This document shows, one piece after another, positions 36,209 to 48,289 of a stretch of DNA of 64,000 bases. This stretch comes from Phorcus lineatus (taxonomy: Eukaryota; Mollusca; Gastropoda; Trochida; Trochidae), in contig OV121089.1 of assembly GCA_921293015.1 (NCBI GenBank), positions 43,781,220 through 43,845,219 on the forward strand, in the 5' to 3' direction. A model generated the notes under the pieces. The model had not been told where the DNA came from. It saw only the letters and a program-made list of their open reading frames with translations, and ran no database searches. The first letter of the stretch is position 1. The number at the start of each line of letters is the position of its first letter. The position numbers were made by a program, and so were the translations under genes.

Positions 36209-39200
36209 TTATGTGCCACAAGGTAGATACTGGTTCTGGTAGGTGCGGATGACGTCACTGTTGGTCTCGAGGCGCTGTAGACAGTGCAGGAGAGCAGACT
36301 TGTGCAGCTTGGCGTACTGCACTGTGCGGTGTAGCTCGTCCAGCAGGTGCAGATAGTGGCAGCCCTTCTCAGCATCTGTACAAACAGATCATTCATTGCA
36401 CTTTCTTCACTCTGATTTGACTTTACTATACGAATTTGGTTTCCTAACTGCTTGGCCCGACCTGGTAAACTACTATTTTGAATCGTACTAAATTTATACT
36501 CATTGTTGTCTGCAATTTAACTTTAAGATCTAAACCTTCTTAAGATCTTGGCCTTTATGAATAACAGGCACTCAGTTCCACAGTTCCAATCATAATAATT
36601 TCCTGGCAGCTGCTTGATTTGATGTTTCTTTATCATTGACACCCTGCTCCAGATAGACAGACAGACTGACAGACAGATGATTAACAAAAGTCTACCATCA
36701 AGTCACAAAATCGGTTACTTATGTGTTGGTTACAATAAGGTAAGAACCTACAAGTTAAGAACAAAAAATTTATTTAAAAGCCTTATTCAAAACTCCTTTT
36801 TTACCCCTAGTCATCATTCTGAATCATGCAAGACGACTACAAGGAAATATTTTTTTTGCTGAATGGCAACCACTTAAGACCACGCAAGTTTGAAGAAAGA
36901 ACCACGTAAATGGTTAAAAGCTCAACTTACATTTAGCCTTCTGCGACTCTCTAGCCAGTATTGAGGATACAGTATTGTCCAGCTCACAGCTTGACTGCAG
37001 GTTCTGAAAGAGATAAAGACGAAATATCTTTATCTTAAATTACAAAATTAATCTTAATTCTTTAAACTCTTTAGACTGATAGTATTGTTGTCTTGCAGAG
37101 TCACAGCCAAGTTTGAGCGAATGACTAGTCTGTGCATTCTCAATCAATCAATAAGTTGTTGGACGGCTTTATGAACCACAAGGATAGATTTGGCACTCAT
37201 TCATAAAACAGTGAGTACAATAGATAGAATGATATTTTTATAATGAAGAAAATTAACTTTACTGAATACATCTTTCAGGTGTAAAAAATCCTATTTTGGA
37301 AAACCTGAGGTAATGAGTTCAGATTCTTGTGATTCAGCTGTTGTGAATAGTTTCACATCAGATAATGGGGAAGAAAAAAAGAGTTAACCTTTAACCTTCT
37401 TATAGAGAACTTATGTGAATCACTATAATGGTTCCAGCTAAATCAGCAGAGCAAACCCCTTTAAGACAACCTGGAATGTTATTTGATGTTTTATTTCACC
37501 AAATTTGACCAATTTAACATTAGTTTATGCAAAGTCTATAGATAACATTATAATATTTGCAGGGGTAAAACATGTCATTAATCCACTGCATTATCCATAT
37601 TCTTAGAGAAAACTCCATGGGTGAACATCTTTAAATGAATCAATTACGGGAGATAAGTTTGGAAAGCTAATCCAAACTAAGTTTAAGAACTCCTTTTACA
37701 GATTAAAAATGTTAATGAAAAATGTTTGGAAATTAGTAAAATTCGTTTCCCTTTTAATGAGATGCCTTATTTCCGTAAGTAAACATGCTACACGATCACT
37801 AAGCCCTTAAAAAACAAAGTTTATTAACACATTCAGTTAACAGGGATTGATTTGGTAATTTAAAACCGCACTTGTGCAGATAACGTTTGCTGAGTGTGCT
37901 TTTCTATCAGCCAATTTGTGTTTCAGGTAGCACCCAGTGCAAGCTTGATTTTTCCTTAAGACAATGTTGCAAATCCGTAACAGAACATGAAAGTTGGCGA
38001 TTAATCATTTACAATTCTGTGTCCATTCAGTTCTGAATAGAAAGACAAAAAGACATGTGTTGTTAAGAATAGTAACAAATTTCCTTTTTGTGATTCTTTG
38101 CAAAAAGTTAGAGAATGGTTACCGGTATTTTATTTTGGGACAGATAGAAAATATTTTTGTTTTTAATCACTCTTGGAGTTCATAATAAATGTAGACTCTG
38201 GTGCAACCGCTATCTGATCAGTGCAACCAAGTTGAATATTCAGATTACACAAGGTGCAGTCTATCAACAACAAAAAATGGTGGTTCAAGGAGTACATTAT
38301 CAAGATATGAACTTTGGAATCTTTCACGGTTTATTTTGATTGTTAACAGAAAAGTTTACACGACTCCCACACAGTTCTTACATGTGCCTGAACAGGGAAG
38401 ATATTTCCAGTTACAATGGTTACCTCATAAAGAGCTTTAGCCTCCATTCTTCTGCACACAAGACCCTGTGTTTCCTCCAATATCTGCAGGGCTTGGGTTA
38501 CCATGGAAACTGCACTCTGGGTAGCAGACTGAAGAATAAGATATTACACTAAAAATTCTTGGTAAGATTCAAAAGAGAGTTTATTTGTTTTGTTTTAGAA
38601 GACTTGATAATTCTTTCCCATTTCAATAAAAAAAATAATAAATTGCAATGGTGGTTTTCACTTTCTTCCTTTGGGGTTTATTCTATCTTAATTGATGTTA
38701 TACTTACCATAAAACAAGGGGAAACAATCACATTAGAAATGCATTAATTTATTAGCAGCCTAATTATTGAACACTTTTTAGAGAAAACTTTACTTTTGTA
38801 GGTCAAATTGAAAATTCTAATTAGCCTTGCACATAAGAAAAAGCCTTGAGCTTGGCCTTGAAATACCAATATTTTGAGACAATATCAGAATCCAAGGAAA
38901 ACTCTAACACTTAGCTATTGTAGTTAGAATCACCTCACAATCTCAAACCAACTCTCACACCCCTGAGGAGTGGGATGGTAGGCGGTAGGGCCTGATCCTT
39001 ACAATATCAGGGGAAATAATCTTAACACTCTGTAGGGGGCGCTTCTGTCGCACCTGATCTCCCTACAAGGGGTACTTATTAGGATGGCTCAGAGACAGCT
39101 GTCTTGGTCAGTTTAAATCAATTTTGTGAGGAAACAAGAGTCTACTACACTGAACTAGTGAGGGATGGATTTTAGCTCTTAGGAGATTGGTGTTTTTGTG

Positions 39201-42200
39201 TCTTGGAAGGAAATTATGACAAACTAACATAAAAGGTATGAAACTTCTAATATTTCTTCTTCATGTTTTGGAAAATTTTAAAAGCAAATTGATAGCGTTT
39301 TCAACAAATATTACAATTAGGAAAAAACCCCAAATATTTAAAGATTTCTACACCTTAAATCAACTATTAGGATTACTTTTGTGACTTATGAATAATGAAT
39401 TTGATAAGAAAAGCAGTTACAATCTCTAAGTGAGATTAACTAATGTATCAGTTGGTAAATTTTATGACTTTTATTAGGAAAAAACCTATTTGACAAAATC
39501 TGCTTAATTGAAGTCAAAAACTAATTTTTTTAAAAATGTCATTCCTGTGAGTTTTGTTAATTTCTACTAACTTTTATCAGGTATCAGGACCTCCATGTTT
39601 TCTGCTAGACTGCTAACTTCTTTATTTGGGCGTGGTCGTCTACACCAGGACTTTGCAAACATGACCTCTTTTCAACCCTCGCAGTAAGTTCACGGTTTGA
39701 ATAAAAAGTTTCAACAGTTCTTCCACTTAAACTTTTTTAAATGAAAAGCCATCATTATTTCTGTATACATTCATGAATCACTTTGTTAACTTTAAGCACA
39801 ATTAATCTCATTAACAGTAATTCAAGATCATTGGAGAAAACACATAAATTGAAGAGTTTGTATAAAATCCAAATTAAAACAAGTCTGTGCGCTATTAGCA
39901 AAACTTGAATTTTTTAAACACAATCCAACCAATCAAAATAAAGGCAGCACTTAACTGAAAGTCACTTCTTTTGATTAGAAATATCAATGCGAAATAGATA
40001 AACTTGAAAAAAAACTTGTAATAACTTTGTGAACTTTTTTTGCTATATAATGGGAAAAATTAAACCAATCAAAATATGTGCTCTTTCAGAGTGGTTTTTT
40101 TTCAATTTTGTGGATGACTGTGTCTCACAGTATATTAATGTTTATAAATTAAACCTTCTCCACATTTAAACATTTATCAAAAGAGATAAATCCATGACAT
40201 CATGAAAAGGATTCTTAAGTAGGCATATATAGCCGATTCTAGTTTTTAAGGTATATAATAACTCATGAAGCTCGATTCCTTGAAATGCTATTTAGCGTAT
40301 ATTACAATGTATAAGGCCACCCACTGAATAAGGCGACACCCTTTCTAAAAAATCTGATACCTCGTATATAAGGCGACCCTATACTAGCACGTCTTGGAGG
40401 CAGTATCATTCCACAAGTGAATCACTTGTTCATTACAATTCCTGCACAAATTCTCAGAGACTTTAATAATTTAATCATTCACTACAGCTGTAATACAGTG
40501 TTTACAAACTTTCAGGGGGCAGTTTGGAAACATGTCATACCTTTAGAGTGAACACTGATACGGATTTCTGAGTCAACAAATATTAAATTATTGTTGTGAC
40601 CAGTTTGTCTGGATTTGGAAGAGGATACTAAACGACCTTCCCTGTAATACCATTTTTATTAAACTGTTACTGAATAACTATAAAACGAGCGAAATAGCAT
40701 TAAATGGTAGGAATTTTAGTATTCTCTTTATTACTCGCCCACATAAATCAAGCATTACTGCCATTATAGTGCTGAAACTTAAATGTCTGTGAATTGGCAG
40801 CCATTGTGACAGCGGTTACACTGCAGTGTTATACAGTCAACTAATAACAAAATATATCATTTTGTCACCAGAAAAATTTCCTTTTGAATAAAAAAACAGA
40901 GCACCTGAAAGTAAATATTTGTTCAAGATATTACAATTTTGGCATATTTTTAGAAACCTGAAAGTAAATAATATTTGTTCAAGATATTACAATTTTTGGT
41001 TTATTTTTAGAATGAACAGTACACAACATCTTCCAACTCCAATAGGGGATGTTGTCTTGGTAACAGGAGGAGCTGGTTTCCTTGGCAATCATGTTGTCAG
41101 CCTGCTCCAAGAGAGGGCAGCACATGTGAGAGAGATTCGAGTCCTTGACATGAAGCCGTATAAAGACATACTGAGTAAATAGACACCTATGTATTAATTA
41201 TTTTTTTAAAAAGCATGCAATTTTCACATCCCCTGTCTATGTAAATTATAAAAGTTGAATTTTTTTCCTTATAAGAATTATTCACTTGAAAATCAAAAGG
41301 CACGAGCTCACCTTTAAGCTTCATATGTACAACTTTATTTAAATCATCCATTACAATTTATAAAATTCAAATAGCCACCAAGAAGTAAAGGTGTGTAATA
41401 AATTAAAGAAAACGGCAGAACTTTAACACATTGCATACTTCTAATTTCATCATTATATTGTTGAATAGCCACTGGACTCATACAGCTTCCTGTTTGTAGA
41501 TACAACTATCACAAAGCCTGTGGTGTCCACTATCGGCAGTATCACTGACCTCAACACAGTCTCCGAGGCATGTAAGGGAGTTAACTCTGTCATACACATT
41601 GCTGGACTGGTTAGTTTTGGGACCTTCCCTGACATGGATGGGATGAAGGATATCAATGTGAATGGTGAGGGACTGGAAATGCAGGAGCCGGTCAAGAAAC
41701 GGTCAAGAAAACAAATAAATAATAATAAATGAAAAATAAATAAATGAATGTATAATGATACTCTCCTCCTTTGTACTTGAAATAGGGTCATTTAAATCTT
41801 TTAAACATCAAATCTTAAAACTCTTAACAAAGGGTACTGTTGGAAAATCACCTTGAGAAAATCACAATATAATTTTTCACATTTAGATTGTATTGACAGC
41901 AAATTTATCATCAGAGTTTCAAAATAATATGTACTTTCTAATGCTGAGTGTATCAAATTGTATATTTACAAATGGCAGTATTTCAAGGATCATGCAAAGA
42001 CTTCAACCTATGTTAAATATCCATAGATTCTTGCCCTGACATATCATAGCAATTGTTCAATAACAATCCCTGTTCCTTTTCTTCCAGGCACAGCTACAGT
42101 GATCAAAGCCTGTATACAGCAGAATGTCGAGAGACTGATATTCTGTAGTACAGTGGATGTCGTCATTGGTTACAGGGATATCATAAATGGCGATGAAGAA

Positions 42201-45200
42201 TCTACAAAACCGCCTAAAAAGTTTCTGTTCCCTGGTTACCCAGCAACCAAGTACCAGGCAGAAACCCTGGTTCTTGCTGCAAATGGTCAATACACCGAAA
42301 ATGGTATGTTACCCTTGCTATATCAGTGAAAAATGATATGACAAAGAATTATCTAAGTTCATTTACAACATTGTCAAAATATGCTCAGAAAAAGCTGTGT
42401 TCAATAGTAATTAATGAGTACCCACATCTTGGGCTTCTACTCAAATATAATATATATATATATATATATATATACTTTACGCCTAATAACATTCTTTTGC
42501 TTTCCAGGCAGTCGATTACTGACATTATCACTCCGGCCGAATGTCATGTATGGGGAGGGGGATCCATATTACGTGACAGCGGGACTACTAAGCGCTAAGG
42601 CTTCAAGCGGCATGCTTATGCGTGTTGGAAATGGCCGAGCCCTTTTTCAACAATCATATGCTGGCAACACAGGTTGGGCATTTCTATGTGCAGATTCTGC
42701 TCTAAAAAATGATGTCACTGTTGGCGGCCAGGTTTATTTTGTGCCAGACGACACCCCTGTTATCAATACATTCAGCTTCTTGTCTCCATACCTAGACTGT
42801 CGAGGCTTCAGCCTTTCCAAGATTTATCTCCCTTACCATCTGGTATATGGATGTCTTCGACTGGTGGAGATGTTTTTATGGTGTTTATCTCCTTTAAAGA
42901 AAATCAACATGACTACCGCTTCCTGCAGTGTTCGATATATCAACATGAACTTGTACTTTAGTAGCCAAAAGGCAGAGAAACTTCTTGGATACAAACCTAT
43001 ATACAACCCAGCACAGGCAGAATCAAGATCTTTAAGCTATTATAAAAATATTGATCTTTGAATATCTGTCAGAAAACTACTTCTTAAGTAGTTCTAATAA
43101 ATCGTTTGAGCAAGGGGATTGTGGTATAAATGTGTATTTTGTGAGTTAAAAGTTTTTCATGTTCACAACAAGCAAAGATTTACATTTCATTATAGGTAAA
43201 CTTGACATGATTTTGCCCGAGTAGTTTTCAATTGCAATTTTTTTCTCCAAAATCATGTTGTTGGTGATCATTTGGAAATATCATTATTGGGCATTCATAA
43301 AATCATGGCATCATTTGACACTATCATTACTTCATATGAAATCAAGATATATGCCTACCTCTGGTTGTTGCTGGTTCAGTATGGCGGCTATGGCCGGCAC
43401 CCTACACATCTGATGCACTGTGAACTCCTTAATAGACACTGACAGTCTGAGGTGCTCCCGCACTGCCACAACCACTTCCTGCACGATCCGCTTCTGAAAA
43501 AAATAAACATCATTTGAAGTACCTCAACCTATCCAATCATTTTATTTCAATCATATTTTCATATACAGAGTACTCTAGAAATCCTAACCATCAAATCAAA
43601 AGTCGGTCATTATGACATCCAGTTCTTCATCAAAAGTAAGTTATTTTGACATTCAGTTCTTCATCATTATGCAAGCAGTCTTAAAGATCCATTTTCATCT
43701 TTGCATAATGTTCTAAGTAATTTTAACGTATTCATTGCAAAATTAGAAAACGTTTAATTCAAACAAAACGGCAATCGGACCAAAATTCATTAAAATAATT
43801 ACAATTAAACGAAAGGGCATTCCCGAATCGACGTGGTACTATAAATAGAAGGGGCGTATTATTTGCAAGATCGCGAAGGATTGTGGGACGTAAACAGAGG
43901 ATGTAAACAAAGATGGCCGAATCAAGACATTCACGGAGACCGAATCGAAAACTCTTGGAAAGTTTGGAGGTAAGGAAACGTTTTCATGTAATAGAACATC
44001 ATTTAGTTCGATAGAATATACGTTCATCTGCTCGAATAAATAATAAATAAATATCCATCATCGTGATCGGAAGCCATAACAATGAGATCGCGATAAACAG
44101 GAAGTATGGTAAATCCTACACATAAAACTGTGACGTCACGGATTGTGGGTTCGTTTATGGCTACGGCAAGTTTTGGAGGGTGGTATACTTTGAAATTAAA
44201 ATTAAATACCTTCTCGTTGATTATAAATTCTTTTTATGGTCTCAAAAAATTGCTGAAAGATTTTTCTTCAGAACTGTATAGTCGGATGTGCGATATATGA
44301 AAACGGAGTTATTACGAATGCAAAGTTGAAAATGGATCTTTAAGCCAATATGTCTAACTCAAGGACTCTTCATTCGGGTTGTGCATGTTTTGTTAAACTA
44401 ACAGCAAATAAAATGTTGTCATGCATGAAGTTTGACGCAAGTATTTCTAATTCAACAACCCTGACATTAGGGTGGCACAACTGTTGCTAGATGTAAGTTA
44501 TTTCATTGGCTTGTTATATAAAGCCAAAGGAGGTTTTTGACCTGAAAGATATCAGGCTATTGATGTTAATCTGCAAATAAAATCTGCTATCCAACCCGAC
44601 AAAACTACGCTTTTGAGCTGGGTAGTTTTCAAGCTTTTATCTCACACTGACTTGGTCCTCAAAAACTTACAGAACTTTTGACCCCTGTTCTTGTCTCCTC
44701 TCTGACAATGTCGAGGTCTTCCTGTACTCTGCGCGGCAACTCGAAAGGCTTGTCATAGCAAGCTTTGTACAACTTGGGAAGCTCCTGCATACGCACTGTC
44801 TCAGCTGTAGGGTTTTCTATCTTAGCTGTGAATACAGAGGAGAAAATATCAGCAAGTTTCCTGTTTAAAGATGTCAGAAGTCTTTCATGCTTCAGTACAA
44901 AAATTATGTTGTTTTAACTGAAGAACCATTCTGCTTAAATAAACCCACATAAGTTTTGAATTTTTAAATGCATGGAATCAGAATTTTTTTTAAATTTAAG
45001 GTATCTGAACAGAAATTGGTTGTAAAAGTTGATTTTGTAAGAATTGCTTTCACTCACTATTATAGCTAGCATTTTGGTGACCTTTGAAGAATATTCATAC
45101 CATGGTAAAGAGCAGTAATTTCGTTAACTTCACGGAAGACCTTGACTTTGCCCTTGACATGAACAAGGTCACCGTGTGTGTAGCCAGTAATGGCTGCTAC

Positions 45201-48200
45201 CTCGTCCTCTTTGACCTCCTCCAATTTCTGCTTCAGCGATTGTGCCAGTGTCGAAAACCTCGGGTCCTCTCCTGATATAATTTTTTTTTATTATCATTCT
45301 AGATATTTCAAGATTATTTGTTAAGATATGGTAAACTTCTCATTAAAAAGGCTCACAAAAGAAGTAAAAACCCTTGTACGGCAATCTTTCTCAAAACATT
45401 ACAAACATTCATTTATTACATCACTATGTTTGAGATTGTCATAATACATTCAGAAAAACAGTAATTTTTAAACAACTGGAGTAAAGACTACAACAAATTT
45501 TTTACATAAGAAACAAATCAAAACTAACGATCCTTACTAAATAAACAGTGGGACTAAATTACATTAATACTTTAATACGAGAGCAAATTCAAAGGAATAT
45601 TTTGCGAAAATATCGTATGATGAAATTGAATGATTGTAAACTATATATTGGAAACATTACCCTCAGATCATTATCAACAGTTAAATGCAAAGTTATTCCT
45701 CATATTTCATTACAACACAATAATTGTGCTAATTATTTCCTATTCACCTCTTAAGTCTGGTTTCCAGCAACAGCAAGTTATAACTCCAGTTCCATCGTCT
45801 ACTGAAAAAAAAAAAAAAGTCCTGTCATCAACAGAAGCTGTATACTCTGATGGCCTTAGTTTAAAGGAATATCTTCTAACATCTCAACTTTCACAACGAC
45901 AAGAGGTGAAAGTTCAACAATAGTTTTAATGATGATGTTCATAATGCATCAAAATTGAGTCAGAAATAATATCTAAGTAAGGAATCATTTGGTCCAAATT
46001 ACTCATGTAAGGTTTCCACAAAAACTTTAGAAGAAGGTACTTATAAAAGAGAAATTGACAAGACAAAGGTAGCAAAGCTCACATACATCTATCATAGCTT
46101 GGTCAATCCTTCAGGAAAAGTAGCTCAGATTTGTACTATTTTGAGTGCATGTACTTAAGATTTTCTATTTCATGGCAAAACAATTGTATCAATGACAAAA
46201 TAACGTGATAACGTGACATGACTCGTAGATCTCTTTACAAGGTGTGTTTGAAAACATAAAATCATTTTATTTCACTATAGGAGAGTATCATTTAATAAAA
46301 ATAAAAGTTTGGTTATTAACTGAAATCAGGCGCAAGAAAAAAACCTTGATAATGTACATTAAGTTTTTAGATAATGAGATACATCATTACTGTCTCCAAA
46401 ATGCAATTGCATAAGAAATAATCTGGTTAATTTTTATCAATTTTATAATCATTACGAAGGTAAAAAATACTTGGACGGCCAGGCTTCTCGATAAGGCAGT
46501 TTACGCCGAGGAAATATTTTCAGTACTTACAGGCATAGATAAAACATCTATCTCTTTCCTCGACTCTCACAACAAGTCCAAGTACATCAACCTTGTAGAC
46601 TGGATGAGTTCTATACACAAACACCTCTGAAACATGGATTTGATAAAACTGTTATATGCCTCACTATTGAAGCATATTGATCATATCAATTTGCACAATA
46701 TTCAGTTAAGTTTGTTTGAGGCACCATTACCCAATCTTATTCAAACAGTCCTCATTGACATTGTGGTAGTCAATTGAGAAAGAATAAGTTGATTAGAATA
46801 CAGACTTAAAAAAATAAGCATTTCATGAAAAGAGTGAGTTTGGTATTGAACAAGCAAAGGTAAGTTTTTTAAGATAATTATACCATTCACAAGTTTTATA
46901 AAGAATTAAAAAGGACTGTGTTTAATATTAATTTTATCTAGAAATATCTTAATCATTTTAAAGACACTACCATTTCTGTGGCGCTGAAACGTATGTGTCA
47001 TACAACGTCACGCTTAACAATTATGACGTCACATGACATTTGTCAACACAGTATATTAGGACACAATGTGTACCAGTGATAAAATTGCAGTTTCAGCAAA
47101 ACAACAGTATGTTAAACAGGCAAGTAATAAATTTTAATATCACATGATTATTTTTGAACTAATTTCAAGCATGTTTCTTAGTGTAAGATACCGTATTCGA
47201 CTTAATAACCGCCCACTCCCCTATAAGCGCCCACCCACCACGTTTTTGACTGAACAATATGAGTACTGATTTAGCGCCCACCTCTCAACATTGCTTACCT
47301 TGCATGCTGATTCATTGAGTGAGATTTTTCAGTCTTGCAATAAGTCTTTTACTTCCACTAAAGTGAAGAATACAGGGTATTTCAAGACCCCCAGCCACAA
47401 TCAAAATGATAAAAGTTATAAAACCATATTTCAAAGACATATGTATCATAAGAAACCACTTTCAAGACTAAACTTGAGGACAATTTTTATCGTTTTAATT
47501 AGCGCCCCCTTTTACCGATTTTTTAAGCGCTCCGGGCGCTTATCACGTCGAATACAGTATTATATTTTTTTAAGAATTTATAATTTGTCAAAGAAGACCT
47601 TGCATTCACTTAAATAAAAACATTTCGAAATGATTCAATTTATGTTTAGATTATTAATTTGATGTGTTTACACATTAATCTTTATTTCTGTGTAAAATAA
47701 ATAGAAAAGAAGACAGTATTTGGTCTTTAATCCTATATCAAAGGATGGTTTTAGTTTTTAGTGTTAGGCAGAGAGAGTAACAATAAGCAATATCCTGCAA
47801 AAGTTAACTTGTAGGTATCTGCAGTGGTGGTCACTAAGAGGATGAGCTGCTCATGGGGGACATTTACCCAAATTTGGTCTGACGAACCTTGGGATTTTAT
47901 AGAGTAGGATATCCCTTTATTATTTCAAAGCTACAAAGAATCCCTTTTGAACGATTCAAAATATTAGGCTAGATAAAAATATGAGTTCCATTCAAAAGAC
48001 TGTATTCATGAACACCAATGATAACAACTATTTAGAATAATCATAATATACATAACAGAAAATAAATTTAACATTTGTATCAGGTTTTTGTATTTTACTG
48101 TCTAAAGAAGTTTGAATTTAAATTTAAAGAAGTTTAGATTTTGAAGTCTTGTTTACCAGGACAATATTCACACGTTTTCAAGGTGCAGACGTCACGAATA

Positions 48201-48289
48201 AACATCTTGTTGTAAACGCGCAAATAATAATCGAGCCCCAACAGCTCCTGACACTTAACATCATCTTTGACGCTCATATTTTTCTTCAT
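36209..48289 (-). CDS. STN1: STN1 (OBFC1), CST telomere complex subunit, complete
   Basis: Nine coding exons on the minus strand, in transcript order: 48157-48289, 46531-46626, 45748-45801, 45101-45271, 44671-44825, 43359-43493, 38424-38528, 36931-37003, 36209-36375. Together they are 1089 nt (362 aa), with every junction GT–AG and in frame. Human STN1 is 368 aa. The N-terminal GLDYYLRVYNKMFIRDV, HPVYKVDVLGLVV and DDGTGVITC match the start of the family OB-fold. GDLVHVKGKVKVFREVNEI and RMQELPKLY…YDKPFELP close it at about residue 180. The rest is the winged-helix region, ending KGCHYLHLL…LETNSDVI. STN1 works with CTC1 and TEN1 to bind single-stranded telomere DNA and recruit DNA polymerase alpha for C-strand fill-in. 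A second in-frame ATG (48277) is a possible alternative start. An antisense HSD-like gene and a MITE lie in its introns. Confidence 0.93.
39595..43061 (+). CDS. 3-beta-hydroxysteroid dehydrogenase-like SDR, nested in a STN1 intron
   Basis: Five coding exons: 39595-39683, 41011-41174, 41500-41664, 42088-42303 and 42508-43061, giving 395 aa, all GT–AG and in frame. The extended-SDR Rossmann motif TGGAGFLG lies at residues 48-55. The catalytic STVD region is at about 160, and YPATK (Tyr190, Lys194) is the YxxxK pair. C-terminal family marks are LRPNVMYGEGD, VGNGRALFQQSYAGN and GGQVYFVPDDTPVINTF. The family oxidises 3-beta-hydroxysteroids or related sterols with NAD. The exact substrate cannot be read from sequence. 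The first exon encodes an Arg-rich, acid-poor leader (MFSARLLTSLFGRGR) that looks mitochondrial; an internal start at 41012 would give 365 aa. The exon 3 acceptor at 41500 is chosen for phase; the earlier AG (41468) would not join in frame. An AATAAA lies 35 bases after the stop. Confidence 0.88.
40903..41010 (+). repeat. 53-bp tandem duplication containing a 3' splice site
   Basis: ACCTGAAAGTAAATATTTGT…ATATTTTTAG (from 40903) is repeated from 40956 to 41010 with a few changes. Both units end in an acceptor-like TTTTTAG. Splicing exon 1 to the first one would give an immediate stop (reading Q-T-stop). The second gives the open frame. Confidence 0.75.
42447..42475. repeat. (TA)n microsatellite in an intron of the HSD-like gene
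   Basis: A run of about 14 TA dinucleotides, 33 bases before the last exon's polypyrimidine tract. Confidence 0.85.
43096..43101 (+). terminator. Poly(A) signal of the HSD-like gene
   Basis: AATAAA occurs 35 bases after the TGA of the HSD-like gene. It lies about 260 bases before the next STN1 exon on the other strand, so the nested transcript can end within the STN1 intron. Confidence 0.55.
43685..44339 (+). mobile_element. TTAA-flanked non-autonomous element in a STN1 intron
   Basis: The ends are AGATCCATTTTCATCTTTGCAT and the inverse of AGATCCATTTTCAACTTTGCAT (each given as a 22-base end; the first 12 bases are identical). TTAA lies on both sides (43681-43684 and 44340-44343). The interior carries a TATAAATA at about 43840 and, 70 bases later, a strong-Kozak ATG (AAGATGGCC, 43914) opening 19 residues, MAESRHSRRPNRKLLESLE, that stop exactly at GTAAGG. 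This looks like a promoter plus first exon carried by the element. It lies between two STN1 exons on the opposite strand. Confidence 0.65.
47191..47557. mobile_element. TA-flanked MITE in the first STN1 intron
   Basis: The left end CCGTATTCGACTTAATAA…CGCCC and the right end GGGCGCTTATCACGTCGAATACAG are inverted copies, with TA on each side. The interior has repeated AGCGCCC phrases (47272-47281, 47502-47510). An open frame at 47291-47617 overlaps it and is not a gene. Confidence 0.6.

Noticed and set aside
36199-36396. 65-codon minus-strand frame starting MNDLFVQML
   Set aside because: Wrong-frame reading of the last STN1 exon; the correct frame gives the conserved KGCHYLHLL end.
42326-42598. 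Plus-strand frame across the (TA)n tract
   Set aside because: Crosses an intron-exon boundary of the HSD-like gene in the wrong frame.
47291-47617. 108-codon plus-strand frame
   Set aside because: Lies inside the TA-flanked MITE and ends in low-complexity sequence.
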